Shown here piece by piece: positions 5,942-7,368 of a DNA stretch of 7,368 bases (its first letter is position 1; every line of letters begins with the position of its first letter). Position numbers and translations under genes: made by a program. Origin of the DNA: JBFGWM01 sp041588495 (GTDB lineage Bacteria > Pseudomonadota > Gammaproteobacteria > Pseudomonadales > JBFGWM01); assembly GCA_041588495.1 (NCBI GenBank), contig JBFGWM010000142.1, positions 1 through 7,368 on the forward strand, in the 5' to 3' direction. The notes below the pieces were generated by a model that was given only the letters and a program-made list of their open reading frames with translations, did no database searches and was not told the origin of the DNA.

Positions 5942-7206
5942 TCCGGCCACTCGTCTTCCTCCTGCTGTCCGCACCCGTACTGGCGTACGCCTACCCGGTT
6001 GATGGCTATCCCTACACCGGAATCCGCCGCCTCGAGCTGTACCGCCTTGCGCTCCTCGGTGAACTCAAGGGACCCCGCCACGCGCCCGGCCAGCACCTCC
6101 CCATTGAAGCCGTGATACCGCGCTGGAAATCCGGTGACGCCGGCAGCCTGCCGCCCGAGGACGCCAAGTTCAGCGAGGCCCTGACCCGCCTGCTCGACGA
6201 AGAGGCGAAGCCGCTGTACAGCATGCTGGTGCTGGACCTGAGCAACCCGCAGCAGCCCCGCCTCGGGCAGCACAACGGTGACCTGGAAACCAACGTGGGG
6301 AGCGTCGGCAAGGTGCTGGTCGCGCTCGCGGTGTTCCATCAGCTGGCAGTGCTGTATCCGGACGACATCGAGGCCCGCGAGCGGGTGCTGCGCGAGGCTC
6401 GAGTGATTGCCGATTCCTTCAGCCAGTGGGACCACCACGTGGTGCCGTTCTTCGACGTGGAAACACGCACGCGGCGCTTCCGACGCATCCGCCTTGGTGA
6501 CGAGGGAAACCTGTGGGAATACCTGGACTGGATGCTGTCACCCAGTTCCAGTGCGGCAGCGTCCATGGTTCAGAAAGAGCTCATTGCCCTGGCCCATTTC
6601 GGCACACGCTACCCGGTAGCGGAAGAGGAAAAAGAAGCGTTTTTCCGCAATCACGGACGCGCCGAACTCGGCCGGATCTACGAACAGGTGCAGGTCGGCG
6701 CAATCCGCACGGCAGGCCTGGACCCGGTCCGCCTGCGCCAGGGTAGCCTCTTCACCCGGCGCGGCAAGCAGCGGGTCGCATCCCATGGCCTGAGCATCGC
6801 GACCCCCGCACAACTGGTACACCTGTTGTACCGGCTGGAGGCCGGCACGCTGATCGATCACTGGAGCAGCCGTGAGCTCAAACGCCTGCTCTACATGACC
6901 CAACGCCGCATCCGCTACGCGTCGCACCCGGCGCTGAACCAGGCTGCGGTCTATTTCAAATCAGGATCCCTCTACCAGTGCCTGCCCGATTCGACGACCT
7001 GCGGGAAATACCGGGGCGACAAGGTCAACCGGCTGGCGTCGGTCGCCATCGTCGAATCGCCCGCCGGGCAACCCCGCCTGCACTATCTGGTCGCGGTGAT
7101 GTCGAACGTTCTCAAGGTCAACTCGGCCGTCGCGCACCAGACCCTGGCCATGCGCATCCACCGGTTGATCGAATCCCTGCACCCGGAAGACGAACATGAC
7201 AGGTGA
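5938..7206 (+). CDS. Exported serine hydrolase, beta-lactamase/penicillin-binding-protein fold
   Basis: A 422-aa protein with a Sec signal peptide (MIRPLVFLLLSAPVLAYA, cleavage probably after AYA at 16-18). Active-site motifs of the serine beta-lactamase/PBP superfamily are visible: SVGK (122-125; Ser122 the nucleophile, Lys125 the general base) and KSG (341-343). The second motif, normally SxN (SDN in class A), best aligns with Ser203-Ser204-Ser205 in SPSSSAAAS, so the Asn is replaced. No class A ExxLN deacylation motif was found, so true beta-lactamase activity is doubtful; an amidase, peptidase or other acyl-enzyme reaction in the envelope is more likely. The only cysteines, 348 and 355, follow KSG and could form a disulfide. 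The start overlaps the dikinase-like stop by 4 bp, with GGAGG at 5920-5924 (13 bases away, slightly long), indicating translational coupling. The 3' end overlaps the next gene by 11 bp. Confidence 0.85.
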   Translation: MIRPLVFLLLSAPVLAYAYPVDGYPYTGIRRLELYRLALLGELKGPRHAPGQHLPIEAVIPRWKSGDAGSLPPEDAKFSEALTRLLDEEAKPLYSMLVLDLSNPQQPRLGQHNGDLETNVGSVGKVLVALAVFHQLAVLYPDDIEARERVLREARVIADSFSQWDHHVVPFFDVETRTRRFRRIRLGDEGNLWEYLDWMLSPSSSAAASMVQKELIALAHFGTRYPVAEEEKEAFFRNHGRAELGRIYEQVQVGAIRTAGLDPVRLRQGSLFTRRGKQRVASHGLSIATPAQLVHLLYRLEAGTLIDHWSSRELKRLLYMTQRRIRYASHPALNQAAVYFKSGSLYQCLPDSTTCGKYRGDKVNRLASVAIVESPAGQPRLHYLVAVMSNVLKVNSAVAHQTLAMRIHRLIESLHPEDEHDR

Positions 7207-7368
7207 ACCATCCAGGCATCCCGATCCCTGGCGATTGCCGGCCGCGCGATCTTTCCTGCTGTTCGTCAATTTCTTCCTGATCATCCTCGCGTATTACCTG
7301 GTCAAGCCGGCCAGCCGGTCGCTGTTCCTGGAACATGCGGACGCCGCACAACTGCCCTACGTCTGGAC
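7196..7368 (+). CDS. N-terminal part of an ATP/ADP-exchange-carrier-like membrane protein
   Basis: Fifty-seven complete codons are present before the window ends. The start ATG overlaps the serine hydrolase gene by 11 bp and has GGAAG at 7185-7189, six bases upstream, so it belongs to the same operon. A cytosolic tail of about 18 residues is followed by a hydrophobic helix (about 19-36, SFLLFVNFFLIILAYYLV) and then KPASRSLFLEHADAAQLPYVW. The pattern FFL...YYL(V/L)(K/R)P..R..L....G/A..LPY after the first helix is typical of the nucleotide (NTP/NDP) exchange transporter family, COG3202/TlcA-like, whose members carry nucleotides across membranes; an ordinary MFS transporter is the main alternative. 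Family assignment from one helix is tentative. If right, this is notable beside an exported ATP-dependent enzyme. Confidence 0.6.
   Translation, partial: MTGEPSRHPDPWRLPAARSFLLFVNFFLIILAYYLVKPASRSLFLEHADAAQLPYVW

Noticed and set aside
4892..5974. 360-aa minus-strand ORF across the end of the dikinase-like gene
   Set aside because: Also an antisense shadow; it covers the conserved ATP-binding motifs coded on the plus strand.

Overview
The window looks like chromosomal DNA of a GC-rich, didermal bacterium, most likely a proteobacterium (gammaproteobacterial flavour). This rests on the high GC of the right half (41 of 60 bases in the line starting at 5161), signal peptides suited to export into a periplasm, and the families present. 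No RNA gene, mobile element, CRISPR array or clear rho-independent terminator was seen. The taxonomic guess is inference only.

Left part (1-2465). A truncated minus-strand gene for a secreted protein enters from the left edge. It is followed on the same strand by a divergent Nramp-type membrane transporter whose metal-site motif is not the canonical DPGN. A 60-bp AT-rich divergent promoter region, with a good sigma70-like promoter and an 8-bp direct repeat, separates it from a plus-strand pentapeptide-repeat protein. The start of that protein is odd: there is no in-frame ATG near the N-terminus, but a 7-codon ATG mini-ORF overlaps the TTG start.

Middle (2466-2956). About 490 bp carry no convincing plus-strand gene. 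They hold a possible 83-codon minus-strand small ORF and two small dyad-symmetry elements upstream of the next operon.

Right part (2957-7368). Three plus-strand genes overlap end to start (4 bp, then 11 bp) and are almost certainly one operon. (1) A 994-aa protein with an N-terminal export signal, an uncharacterised helical region, then a phosphohistidine swivel domain followed by a PPDK/PEP-synthase-type ATP-binding domain, with no PEP/pyruvate barrel. This domain order is that of plant glucan water dikinases rather than PEP synthase. (2) A 422-aa exported serine hydrolase of the beta-lactamase/PBP fold with SxxK and KSG motifs. (3) The first 57 codons of a membrane protein that resembles the ATP/ADP (NTP/NDP) exchange carrier family. 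Each of the two exported proteins has exactly two cysteines in its mature part, close together, as expected for a single periplasmic disulfide.

The most interesting reading is that an ATP-dependent dikinase-like enzyme acts outside the cytoplasm and that the adjacent nucleotide-carrier-like protein supplies or recycles its nucleotide, with the serine hydrolase acting on the same envelope or glycan substrate. Export signals, domain motifs and gene coupling are visible in the sequence. The nucleotide supply and the substrate are hypotheses.
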